A DNA stretch of 64,000 nucleotides from Buddleja alternifolia (lineage: Eukaryota; Streptophyta; Magnoliopsida; Lamiales; Scrophulariaceae), in assembly GCA_019426215.1 (NCBI GenBank), contig CM033399.1:34791022-34855021 (forward strand), in the 5' to 3' direction. The notes beneath the pieces are model-generated. The model was given only the letters and a program-made list of their open reading frames with translations, had not been told where the DNA came from and did no database searches. Both the position numbers and the translations under genes were made by a program. This document shows positions 54,640 to 64,000 of this stretch, in pieces (the first letter of the stretch is position 1; each line of letters opens with the position of its first letter).

Positions 54640-57600
54640 CATGATTTGATTTCGAGCCCCATCTCAACTCAACTCAACTTATGGGGGTTTGGAAATGGTA
54701 AGAAGAGCATATGATAGAAGCAAAGTGAAGGAGAACAGGGCACAATGTATCGCCCTGACACACGCATACCGTTGAAACGGAACAAACACGAAAGGCTTCG
54801 CTGAACTCTGCAAAGCGTTGTCGTTTTGACTCCGGCCATTTCGAGTCGAGTAAATCTTTCGGTACTACCTTTCCTGCTCCATGAAGACACGATCCTGCTG
54901 CTCTCTAACTCTAACCCAATCCCTGACGGAGTTTATAAAACGACAGCCAAAACGCAATCGAAACGAAAGTCGAGAGGCAGAACGGAATCCACCCCTTTCC
55001 ATGCACCGTAACGGAGGGAAGAAGCACCTGAATATACATTATACCTTCAAAAATCATGTACGCTCCCGCCAATTGGCAGGCGTTAGATTGTAAGTACTGG
55101 ATTCTTTTCTCCAGAATTTCGATCAAGGACCTCAACTCCTTGTAATTCACATTAAGGTCCTTTAGTGATTCTGAATCCATCCCTAATATTATGATGATAG
55201 TTTTGTCATATCCGGCCATACAATAGAATTTCCCGACGACTAATAGAACGTTCTCGTCGTCACCGCTAACTACGCTAATCTTTAGTTACCTAATTGATTG
55301 ATAAAACTTTTTAATAAAATATTGGTAATGTTCAAATTTTCTAATTTTTACCTAATTCCATTTGATCAACTTTTCTGATTTATTGATAATACTACTTAAG
55401 AGTTAGTCATAGAAATCAAGCTTCCACGAAGTTTCGCTACAATGGTACTTGTATTAATACAATAACAACAACCCCCAAGAAATTTGCGCACAAAATCTTG
55501 TATTACAAAATGGTGTTACATCTCATGTTGCATATTATGTCTGACCGACAAGTGTATATAATTCATATTAAATTTATATTTAAGGAAATATTTTATATAC
55601 TTGTTATTCATATGTGAAGTGCAATTGAAAATTGCAACATCATTTGCAATAGAAGATCCAGACTGAGAAATTTGTATAATATCTTCACCGTGGGTCTTGG
55701 GCACTTTGATTTGGTTAATTTGAATGACTTTTCTAGTTCTTCTTATGAAAAATTCACAAAATATAAGTAATATTGTTGATAACGTTATATTGTTGAACCC
55801 GGACTGATCGAACCATTCGTTTAATAGGCAACAGGTTATGCATCTGGCCTGGTTGTACACGAAATCTCGATAGTTAATCAATCTCTATGTTATATATGAC
55901 GAGGAAATCTAGTTCTACTGCAAAAGAGTTCTAAGATATTAGGGTTCTACTCTTCCCGAAAAGCGTGTGGGCTTTCTTTACTTCACATTGTGTTAGCTGA
56001 TTGTAATATTAGTTGTGTTAGTGTAATTATTTTAGCCCATTGTGTATAAGCTCAAGCTTCGTATATCATACATATATACTCTTGTATCTACATTATCACA
56101 TTCACTTAATACAATAGATACACATTTTCACATATTCTCTCCCTTTCCCAATTTGGTATTGATGACACTTATCATATAACCGATTCATTAAAAAAAATAG
56201 ACCTCCACGACTCTACGTTGAAGCACGATCGAGCCACTTAACTATGGTCAAGGGTTTTACAATTCTGTTTTTTGAATGGCAAAACACACAAGAACTCGAG
56301 CAAGTCGGTTGACCTGGGGTCAAGGTTTTTTACAGTTTTTTTTCTTTATTTAATATGTTTTTAAATGACAATCAAAGAATGCAATTAGAAAAACAAAACA
56401 TTGATTGATATAATATAAAACCATATTTTGAATTGCAAATAATAAAAACAAAAATCATGACTTCTGCAATTCTATATGATGATTACTGCATATAAATTTC
56501 ACACAAATTCAGCTTCGAATTTTCTTTTATGAATTATTCTGTAATAACATAGAAATATCAGAAAAATTTGCAAATCACTATATAAAAAACATATGACGGT
56601 AAATGTAGAGAATACGGAAGAAAGAAATTTTTGTGTCTTAAATATATACCATATTCTATATATGACCTTTTTTTAGTATAAATCATATTTGGGGACTTGT
56701 AGCTAATAAATTGAGGAATTTACTTAATTATTTTAATTACCAAGCGATTATATCCGATGGATCATTCACAGTCGTTATGAAATCCATGTAAAGTGTTATA
56801 AATTTGTGGAAATTTTATAAATAATTGCATGGATGAATGTTGACCATGTATTTTGTTCACATGCACAATTGGTACTCTAGAAAGTTGGAGTATAAGAAGA
56901 AAACGTAGTCTTTAATAGCAATGCTATATCTGAGGATAAGTGATACAAAAGGGTTTTTGATAACAAAACATGTTGTTTAAGGGGCAAATCGCAACTTCAA
57001 AATTGACCATTCCGTTAAAGTTTTGGTAGCTTTGGGCTGAGAATTTGGGTTCATGGGCTTGCGAAAGAATTTGGTTGTGAAAGAATTTGGTAATTACACA
57101 ATATAAGGGGGTTTGCGTTGTTGGAATTCTTCGAGCCGCATCATTAATTGATAAAAGAACACTGAAAATTGATAATTCAATTAAGCAGAGCATGTTTATA
57201 TTTTGAATATACATGGATGCAACATGTTAATGATTTTATTTTTCTTTAGAAATAAACGAAATGGATTGTAATTTTGTGAATTCAAATTATGTGGAGCTTT
57301 TCCTCGCAAATTGAAAACAAATGGAGAGTTGAGCAGTGGGTGTAATTTGAGATGAGGAAGTTTGTAGTTTATTGAGTTGTTGAAGTAGTTTTAAGACAAC
57401 AAAATTACCAAGATAACCCTTTTTATTTCTTGCAAAATATTTTAAAAATGGTTATTTTAGGGAGTACACATTTGGTAAACCAAGCAGTTACTCTAACCCT
57501 CTCAAATTTCATAAATAGTATTAGATAATAATACTAAGTAAATTAAGAGTACACACTCATTACATTGTAAAATTTTTAAATTTTTGCATCTCTCATTTTT

Positions 57601-57760
57601 TCTGACAATTACAAATATTCAAAATCAATTAAATTTTCTTCAGTAGTATGTCATGTATATGAGAAAGCCAAAAACAAAGAATTATAGATAGTATTCAAAA
57701 GTATGCATTGTACATGTGTAAATTATGAAATCTTAAACAATTAATTTCATGAATGAAAGT
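54640..57760. repeat. Segmental duplication B, copy c
   Basis: The fullest copy: it covers the inverse of 44130-46000 and is collinear with 14199-17640. It is free of the retroposon and LINE fragment of copy a, so it shows the ancestral arrangement. No gene is seen apart from the membrane-protein pseudogene; the rest is AT-rich. Confidence 0.9.
54678..55180 (-). pseudogene. Small membrane-protein gene, frameshifted (copy c)
   Basis: ATG at 55180: MDSESLKDLNVNYKELRSLI, YLQSNACQLAGAYMIFEGIM, then VSIAFWLSFYKLRQGLG and a stop. An extra T before TTATAAAC shifts the frame; the next frame continues RDWVRVREQQDRVFMEQER, then TAG in place of the Leu codon of copy b, then a hydrophobic C terminus. 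The lesions differ from those in copy b, so each copy died separately after duplication. Confidence 0.72.
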
Positions 57761-58325
57761 ATTATTCATAGTCTCCATACACTACATGTTTATCCTGATG
57801 ATCTAATATGGAAGTATACGGAATAATGTGTTATTATCTATATATTTTCAAAGTAAACGCTTGTATTGTATTTTACTGTTTACATACCTTACTATCTTCA
57901 TAATAAAAAGATAGAAAATTCTAACTCACTCCCAATTCGATCACATCCAAGTGTATCTCATAAATAGAGTGTATTACACTTGCCATATGATTGGTTACTC
58001 ATTTTATGTATTTCAAACTTCTTGATTTGCTTTTATTACTAATTGTATATAACAAAATGATGTTTATTATGTATTATGTTTTAATTTGGGTCAAAATAAT
58101 AGGGTTGATTTCTTTCAGTAGGAGATAGTTTCGAGGTCGATTTAGATGATTCGGGTTGGCAACTGCCTAAAACCAAAGAAACCTTGCCAAGATGGGTTTT
58201 GCCCCAACGTGGACCCTCTCACGTTTGAGTCAGTGATCAAGTTTAATTAGGTCGAGTTCGGCTTAGAGAGATAATTATAGCATTCACAACATACATACCT
58301 CCAAAGTGTTAGGTAATGAGGGTAT
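57761..58325. other. Spacer without recognised genes
   Basis: AT-rich to about 58100, then mixed sequence (CAACGTGGACCCTCTCACG near 58208). No reading frame of note. Confidence 0.4.
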
Positions 58326-58335
58326 TTATAGGTTT

Positions 58336-58822
58336 GAGAAAAATGCAAAAATTAGTCCTGTAACTATAGAAGTCTAGCAAAATTGGTCTCGTATTATTTG
58401 AATTGGCAAAACTGGTCCCGTAACTATCAAAAATTCGCAATTTGAGAACAAATTTAACCGAAAAGCCCTAATTTGGCCGGAAATTGGTCATGTGACATGC
58501 ACATGACCAATTCAATTTGGGAATTTTTTATTTTTAGGTCAAATCAGCTTAGGTGGATTCCAAAGTTGCCAACTCCATGTCAGCATCTTTTAAATAACTG
58601 AAAATAAAAAAAATGCCACATAGTAAATTCAGTCGGAAAATAAAAAAAATTCCCAAATTGAATGCCACATGGCAAATTCCGGCCAAATTAGGGCTTTCAA
58701 GTCAAATTTGTCCTCAAATTGCGAATTTTTTATAGTTACAGGATCAATTGTGCCAATTCAAATAATACGGGACCAATTTTGCCAGACCCCTATAATTACA
58801 GGACTAATTTTGCATTTTTCTC
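58336..58822. mobile_element. Foldback MULE-type MITE
   Basis: 487 bases flanked by the 10-bp duplication TTATAGGTTT (58326-58335, 58823-58832; 9-10 bp is typical for Mutator). The arms are about 160-bp inverted repeats beginning GAGAAAAATGCAAAAATTAG and running through CAATTTGAG and AGCCCTAATTTGGCCGG. The core holds AAAATAAAAAAAAT-type sequence. Confidence 0.9.
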
Positions 58823-59269
58823 TTATAGGTTTTGTCCATGTTACAGTCAAGTAGTGGACACATGACATGATCCATGGGTGTCACGTGCACTTGATCACCG
58901 GTTGATAGGTGGGTCATTGGGTTGGTTCAGGTCGGGTCAATCCGAACCCAAACAAAAACACACGAATCCTTTGGCTTTTTCTAAATATATGAGCAGTGTA
59001 GGGCGTCTATTTATAAATGGAAATACTACCTACATAATTATAATTAGAGGTGGCAATTGGGTGGATCGGGTCGGGTTTGGGTTGGGTCCAATTCGGATCG
59101 GGTCCAACTGGGTCCTATGCAAAAAAATTGTATGAAAGCTAGACTCATAATGGACCCACACAAGGACCCAAAGTAGACCTAATGAGGATCCAGTTAGGAC
59201 CCAATAAGGACCCAACATAGACCCAAAATTGGATTAGAATATGTTTTAAACAAGTTTAGTCAAGCACTC

Positions 59270-60462
59270 TTTTTACACACACTGCACACTTTTCACACAC
59301 ACTAGACATATTTACACATACACAACATACTTTTACACACACAACACACTTTTACACACACAACATATATTTTACACACACTACACACATTTACATATAC
59401 ACAACACACTGCATAATTTTTACACACACAACACACTTTTACACACACTACACATATTTTCACATACAATGCACACTTTTTACACACATTACACACTTTT
59501 TCACACACAATGCACATTTTTTACACACACTATGCACATTTTTTACACACACTACACACTTTTTACACACATTACACACAATGCATACTTTTTACATACA
59601 CTACACACTTTTTACAAACACTACACATATTTTCACACACAATGCACAATTTTTACACACACTACATACATTTTCACACACAATGCACATTTTTTACACA
59701 CACTACACACTTTTTCACACACAATGCACACTTTATACACACACTACACACTTTTTACACACACTACACATATTTTCACACACAATCCATACTTTTTACA
59801 CACACTACACTCTTTTTACATACACTACACACTTTTCATACACACTACACACGTTTTACACACACTATACACTTTTACACACACTACACACTTTTTCACA
59901 CACAATGCACACTTTATACGCACACTACACACTTTTTATACACACTACACACATTTTCACACACAATCCATACTTTTCACACACACTACACATATTTCAC
60001 ACACAATGCAAACTTTTTACATACACTACACACTTTTTCGCACACAATGCACACTTTATACACACACTACACACTTTTTACACACACTACACATATTTTC
60101 ACACACAATCTATGCTTTTTACACACACTACACTCTTTTTACAGACTACACACTTTTCACACGCACTACACACATTTTCACACACAATGCACACTTTTTA
60201 CACACATTACACACTTTTTCACACACAATGCACATTTTTTACACACACTACACACTTTTTACACACACTACACATCTTTTCACACACTATGCACATTTTT
60301 TACACACACTACACACTTTTTACACACACTACACACATTTTCACACACAATGCATACTTTTTACACACACTACACATATTTTCACACACAATGCACACTG
60401 TTTACACACACTACATACATTTTCACACACACTGCACACTTTTTACACACACTACACACTTT
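59270..60462. repeat. Left minisatellite arm (CA/T-rich plus strand)
   Basis: Units of about 20-22 bases such as TTTTTACACACACTACACAC and TTTTCACACACAATGCACAC, with almost no G on the plus strand. Stop codons hardly occur, so all three plus frames stay open for about 300 codons and repeat HTFYTHYT; these are not regarded as genes. Confidence 0.95.
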
Positions 60463-60473
60463 TTCCGTGAATA

Positions 60474-62150
60474 GAAAATGTGTGTAGTGTGTGTAAAATA
60501 TGTGAAAATGTGTAGTGTGTGAAAATGTGTGAAGTGTGTTTAAAATATGCCATTTGTGTGTGAAAATGTGTGTAGTGTGTGTAAAATATGTCATGTGTGT
60601 GTGAAAATATGTGTAGTGTGTGTAATGTGTAGTTTATGTAAAATGTGTGATGTAGGTGTGAAAATGTGTACTGTGTGCAAAATGTGTGTAGTGTGTGTGA
60701 AAATGTGTATAGTGTGTGTAAAATATGTGAAAATATGTGTAGTGTGTGAAAATGTGTGTAATGTGTATGAAAATACGTATAAAATGTGAAAATGTGTGTA
60801 GTGTGTGTAAAATGTGTGAAAATATATGTAGTGTGTGAAAATATATGTAATGTGTGAAAATGTGTGTAATGTATGTGAAAAGATGTGGTGTGTGTAAAAT
60901 ATGTATAGTGTGTGTAAAATATGTGTAGTGTGTGTATAATATGTGAAAATATGTGGTGTGTTAAAATGTGTATAGTGTATGTGAAATATGTGAAAATATG
61001 TGTAGTGTATGAAAATGTGTGTAGTGTGTGTAAAATATGCCATTTGTGTGTGAAAATGTGTGTAGTGTATAAAATATGTCATCTGTGTGTGAAAATATGT
61101 GTAGTATGTGTAAAATATGTAATATGTGTGTGAAAATATGTGTAGTGTGTCTAAAGTAAGTGTAGTTTATGTAAAATGTGTGATGTAGGTGTGAAAATGT
61201 GTAGTGTGTGTAAAATATGTGTAGTGTGTGTGAAAATGTGTATAATGTATGTAAAATGTGTGAAAATATATGTAGTGTATGGAAATATATGTAGTGTGTG
61301 AAAATGTGTGTAGTGTATGTGAAAATATATGCAGTGTGTGTAAAATGTGTGTAGTGTGTGTGAAAATGTGTATAGTGTATGTAAAATGTGTGAAAATATA
61401 TGTAGTGTGTGAAAATGTGTGTAGTGTGTGTAAAATATGTGAAAATATGTGTAGTGTGTGTAAAATATGTGAAAATATGTGTAGTCTTTGTAAAATATGT
61501 GAAAATATTTGTAGTGTGTAAAAATGTGTGTAGTGTATGTGAAATATGTGTAGTGTGTGTAAAATATGTGAAAATATGTGTAGTGTATGAAAATGTGTGT
61601 AATGTGTGTAAAAATATGTGTAGTGTGTGAAAATGTGTGTAGTGTGTTTAAAATATGTGAAAATATGTGTAGTGTATGAAAATGTGTGTAGTGTGTGTAA
61701 AAATATGTGTAGTGTGTGAAAATGTGTGTAGTGTGTGTAAAAATATGTGTAGTGTGTGAAAATGTGTGTAGTGTGTGTAAAATATGTGAAAATATGTGGT
61801 GTGTGAAAATGTGTGTAATTTGTGTGAAAATGTCATCTGTGTGTGTAAAATATGTGAAAATATGTGTAGTGTATGAAAATGTGTGTAGTGTGTGCAAAAA
61901 TATGTGTAGTGTGTGAAAATGTGTAGTGTGTGTAAAATATGTGAAAATATGTGTTGTGTGAAAATGTGTGTAATTTGTGTGAAAATGTCATCTGTATGTG
62001 AAAATATGTGTAGTGTGTGTAAAATATGTGTAGCATGTGAAAATATGTGTAGTGTGTGAAAATGTGTATAGTGTGTGTAAATATGTGTAGTGTGTGTAAA
62101 AAGTGTGCAGTGTATGTGTAAATGTGTTCAAGTGTTTGTGTAAATTGTGT
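60474..62150. repeat. Right minisatellite arm (GT/A-rich plus strand)
   Basis: Units such as GTGTGTAGTGTGTGTAAAAT and ATGTGAAAATATGTGTAGTG, the inverse of the left arm in composition and core motif, with almost no C on the plus strand. Slightly longer than the left arm. The switch point is TTTTTCCGTGAATAGAAAAT (60460-60479). Confidence 0.95.
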
Positions 62151-62367
62151 GTTGGGGGTGTATTAAATTTCAAACTAAGTTAGACCCAATTTGGACCCAA
62201 TTTGGACCCATATTGGGCCCAACTTAAGACCCAATTGGACCCAAAAATAAGTGAGAACAACCCAGTTGGAACTATAAAGAAAAAACTTAGGACCCAACCC
62301 AACTAAAACTTAGGTGAGTTGGGTTTGAAATATATTTTTGACCCAAATTGCCACCCCTAATTATAAT

Positions 62368-63344
62368 ACCCCCACTTTATCGGTCATTTATGCTGCAAGT
62401 CTATTACTACGGAGTAGAAATGTTACTGAATTTGAGTCTTTGCGTAGAGCTTGAGATGAATCCTCATACGTAGACCACAATCTTCAAACAGTCCTTCGTA
62501 TTCCACAAAACGTTGTGGAGAAGGCTGCCCCTCATATATACCCTTGGTGGGAAAAAAGTAAGTGAGTTTTAGCGGTGTCAGAGAAGGCCATATGCAATCC
62601 CCAACACAAGCTCCATCTTTGAGGGTCAAGGTGAGTTTTTTATAATTAAAATGTTTTTGTTGATGCAATAATCCTCCCTTGTTGAAGTTGAAACTCAATC
62701 ACATAAAAGTTTGATGTTGCATCTACAAGCTTTAAACTCGATCATGGGAAAAATCTGCCTCATTTTATCAGCAACTAGTAACAAAATATTTTTGTATTTA
62801 ATAAATATTTTGAATTTAATTTTGATTTTTTATTGTAATTTCCACGCGTTCTAATAGAGGGTGTGTCTCATGCGGGTATTTTCCGGCCATAAAAGACTGT
62901 TGTCGACTAAAAGTGTCACATTTTGACTCCAATAGAACTAAAAGTGTCAAAAATTTTATGGGTCAAAAAGTGTTTTGGCCGAACTTTTATGGTATCAGAA
63001 GTGAGCGAAATTTTTCCGAAATAAAATCAAAGCATAAAGCAAGTTTCATGGCAGGACTCCAAATCGGCAGTATACTTTTCATATTTTTAGTGCCCTTGTT
63101 TGGATTTTTGGCTCTACTTTATTCATCATCATCGTATTTCGAAGATGCTCACGGAAAGCTGCTTGATACCGTTGCCAATTCTCAATTCAAATTTTCATTT
63201 CTTCTCATCTTCCCGTCTAGTTCTTGTATTTTTTGCCGCAAATTCAGAAAGTACGTAAACGTCAAGGAAAATGGTACGGATGCTATAAGAATGGGCTTTT
63301 GTATTAGGGAGAAAAATATGGAGAAATAGGAATTAAATTAATTA
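62368..63344. other. Spacer with weak reading frames only
   Basis: A 138-codon plus frame (62913-63329) and a 91-codon minus frame (62698-62423) exist, but neither shows a domain. The plus frame has one hydrophobic stretch (IGSILFIFLVPLFGFLALLY) that could be chance. No gene is called. Confidence 0.35.
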
Positions 63345-63790
63345 AAGGGCTAATTATACTAACTACCCATATTAGTTAGTGTAATTACAGTCCAGTCCAC
63401 TTATTTATGGTCCATAACAAACACTCGTTTCTTATAATAAAACCTTACATCTTTCCCCCTCCGACTAATGACCCTTAGTCAAAAGTTACATTTTTGACAA
63501 ATCACTAATTTAAATTCATCTGCATTGAATTGTGATATTGCTCCTAAAACAAGCCGAAACTCGGTATAGGGTTTCATTATTTAAACGATAATCGAATTGA
63601 CCTAAATCGGATTTGCGGTTCATTATCAAGGTGTTAATAAGTCTTTATGAAAAAGTTATTTAAAACCAAATTAAAAATTACAATTGCATTCTCGTAAATA
63701 TGAAACATTACCCCTCAAAGGCAAAATAGAAAATTTAGAAAATATTTTTTTATGATATTAATAAATTTCGTTAGTTTTTTTAAAGTGTTC
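63345..63790. mobile_element. MITE with AGGGCTAATTACACTAACT-type ends (copy 2, inverted)
   Basis: Begins AAGGGCTAATTATACTAACT and follows the inverse of 13664-14175 for about 440 bases, then diverges near 63790. The far end is not recognisable, so this copy is truncated. Confidence 0.68.
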
Positions 63791-64000
63791 AAAACTTTGT
63801 TAGTAAAAACTTGTATTATACTCGTATAATACACGTACATACATATAATTGAAAAATACTTCCGTTTGCCGTATGCATTCTGAACGTAATGAATAAAACT
63901 CGTACTTTTGAGTTGAACCGTTTAGTACACGTACTTTACGTATCCCGTATAATACTCGATCAATAATACTCTAATTTTGGCGAAAAAAATATTTTTTTTA
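63791..64000. other. AT-rich edge of the window
   Basis: Several ACGTAC- and CGTATAATAC-type motifs recur (63810-63960); nothing further recognised. Confidence 0.35.

Larger units (their letters stand above)
59045..62359. mobile_element. Non-autonomous hAT element filled with a strand-switching minisatellite
   Basis: 3315 bases with the perfect 8-bp target duplication ATTATAAT (59037-59044, 62360-62367). Terminal inverted repeats are TAGAGGTGGCAATTGGGT and, inverted from the right, TAGGGGTGGCAATTTGGGT. Subterminal zones on both sides are rich in GGGTCC/GGACCC (59070-59230, 62180-62310). Everything between is CA-rich minisatellite, C-rich on the plus strand to about 60462 and G-rich after about 60474. 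No transposase is encoded. Confidence 0.93.

Noticed and set aside
59469..60487. Three overlapping plus-strand frames of 297-333 codons with HTFYTHYT-type repeats
   Set aside because: All three frames are open because the minisatellite lacks stop codons. No start context, no domain, low complexity.
59270..62150. Regular ~20-base direct repeats resembling a CRISPR array
   Set aside because: No unique spacers, units vary in length, orientation flips midway, and the array lies inside a plant hAT element.
62913..63329. 138-codon frame with one hydrophobic stretch
   Set aside because: No homologue recognised, no splice or promoter context. A minus-strand frame at 62423-62698 was rejected for the same reasons.

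Overview
This is nuclear DNA from a flowering plant, almost certainly a eudicot. It is AT-rich, has intron-containing genes with GT..AG borders, and is dominated by plant transposons of almost every class. A UGT94/91-type glycosyltransferase relic hints at an asterid (for example Lamiales), but that is weak evidence. No prokaryotic, viral-genome or organellar features are seen.

Only one gene looks intact: an 11-exon, 406-codon gene at 19218-24152 (+) encoding a probable mitochondrial helical-repeat (PPR-like) protein. The other host-gene traces are decayed: two paralogous sets of CBM22 exons from a GH10-type xylanase gene (minus strand, 0.4-1.9 kb and 38-39.6 kb), a UGT pseudogene (25.7-27.0 kb), two inverted copies of a small membrane-protein gene (45.5 and 55 kb), and one short coiled-coil exon that is preserved in duplicate (3.6 and 40.4 kb).

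Layout. Segmental duplication A joins 1-5.2 kb with 37.6-42.3 kb (direct). Segmental duplication B has three copies: 14.2-17.6 kb, 44.1-46.0 kb (inverted) and 54.6-57.8 kb. The paralogues act as empty-site controls that define insertions to the base: a MULE-type element in A1, a SINE in A2, and a poly(A) retroposon in B-a. Between them lie a Ty1/copia element with both LTRs and a 5-bp target duplication (6.0-13.5 kb) carrying a 2.1-kb inverted piece of its own family; a MITE pair with an hAT MITE between them (27.3-30.4 kb); a 3 x 319-bp tandem repeat abutting a LINE RNase H relic (30.6-32.0 kb); a Helitron with a hairpin-CTAG end and a helicase relic (33.5-37.0 kb); a plant-mobile-domain pseudogene tail-to-tail with a Ty3/gypsy gag-protease relic (47.3-50.8 kb); and a BED/hAT transposase pseudogene (51.3-54.3 kb).

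The most striking object is at 59045-62359: a 3.3-kb element with hAT-type terminal inverted repeats and a perfect 8-bp target duplication. Its interior is almost entirely a CA-rich minisatellite that switches strand at about 60.47 kb, giving a giant imperfect foldback. Its termini and GGGTCC-rich subterminal sequence match those in front of the hAT transposase pseudogene 5 kb upstream, so the two probably belong to one family.
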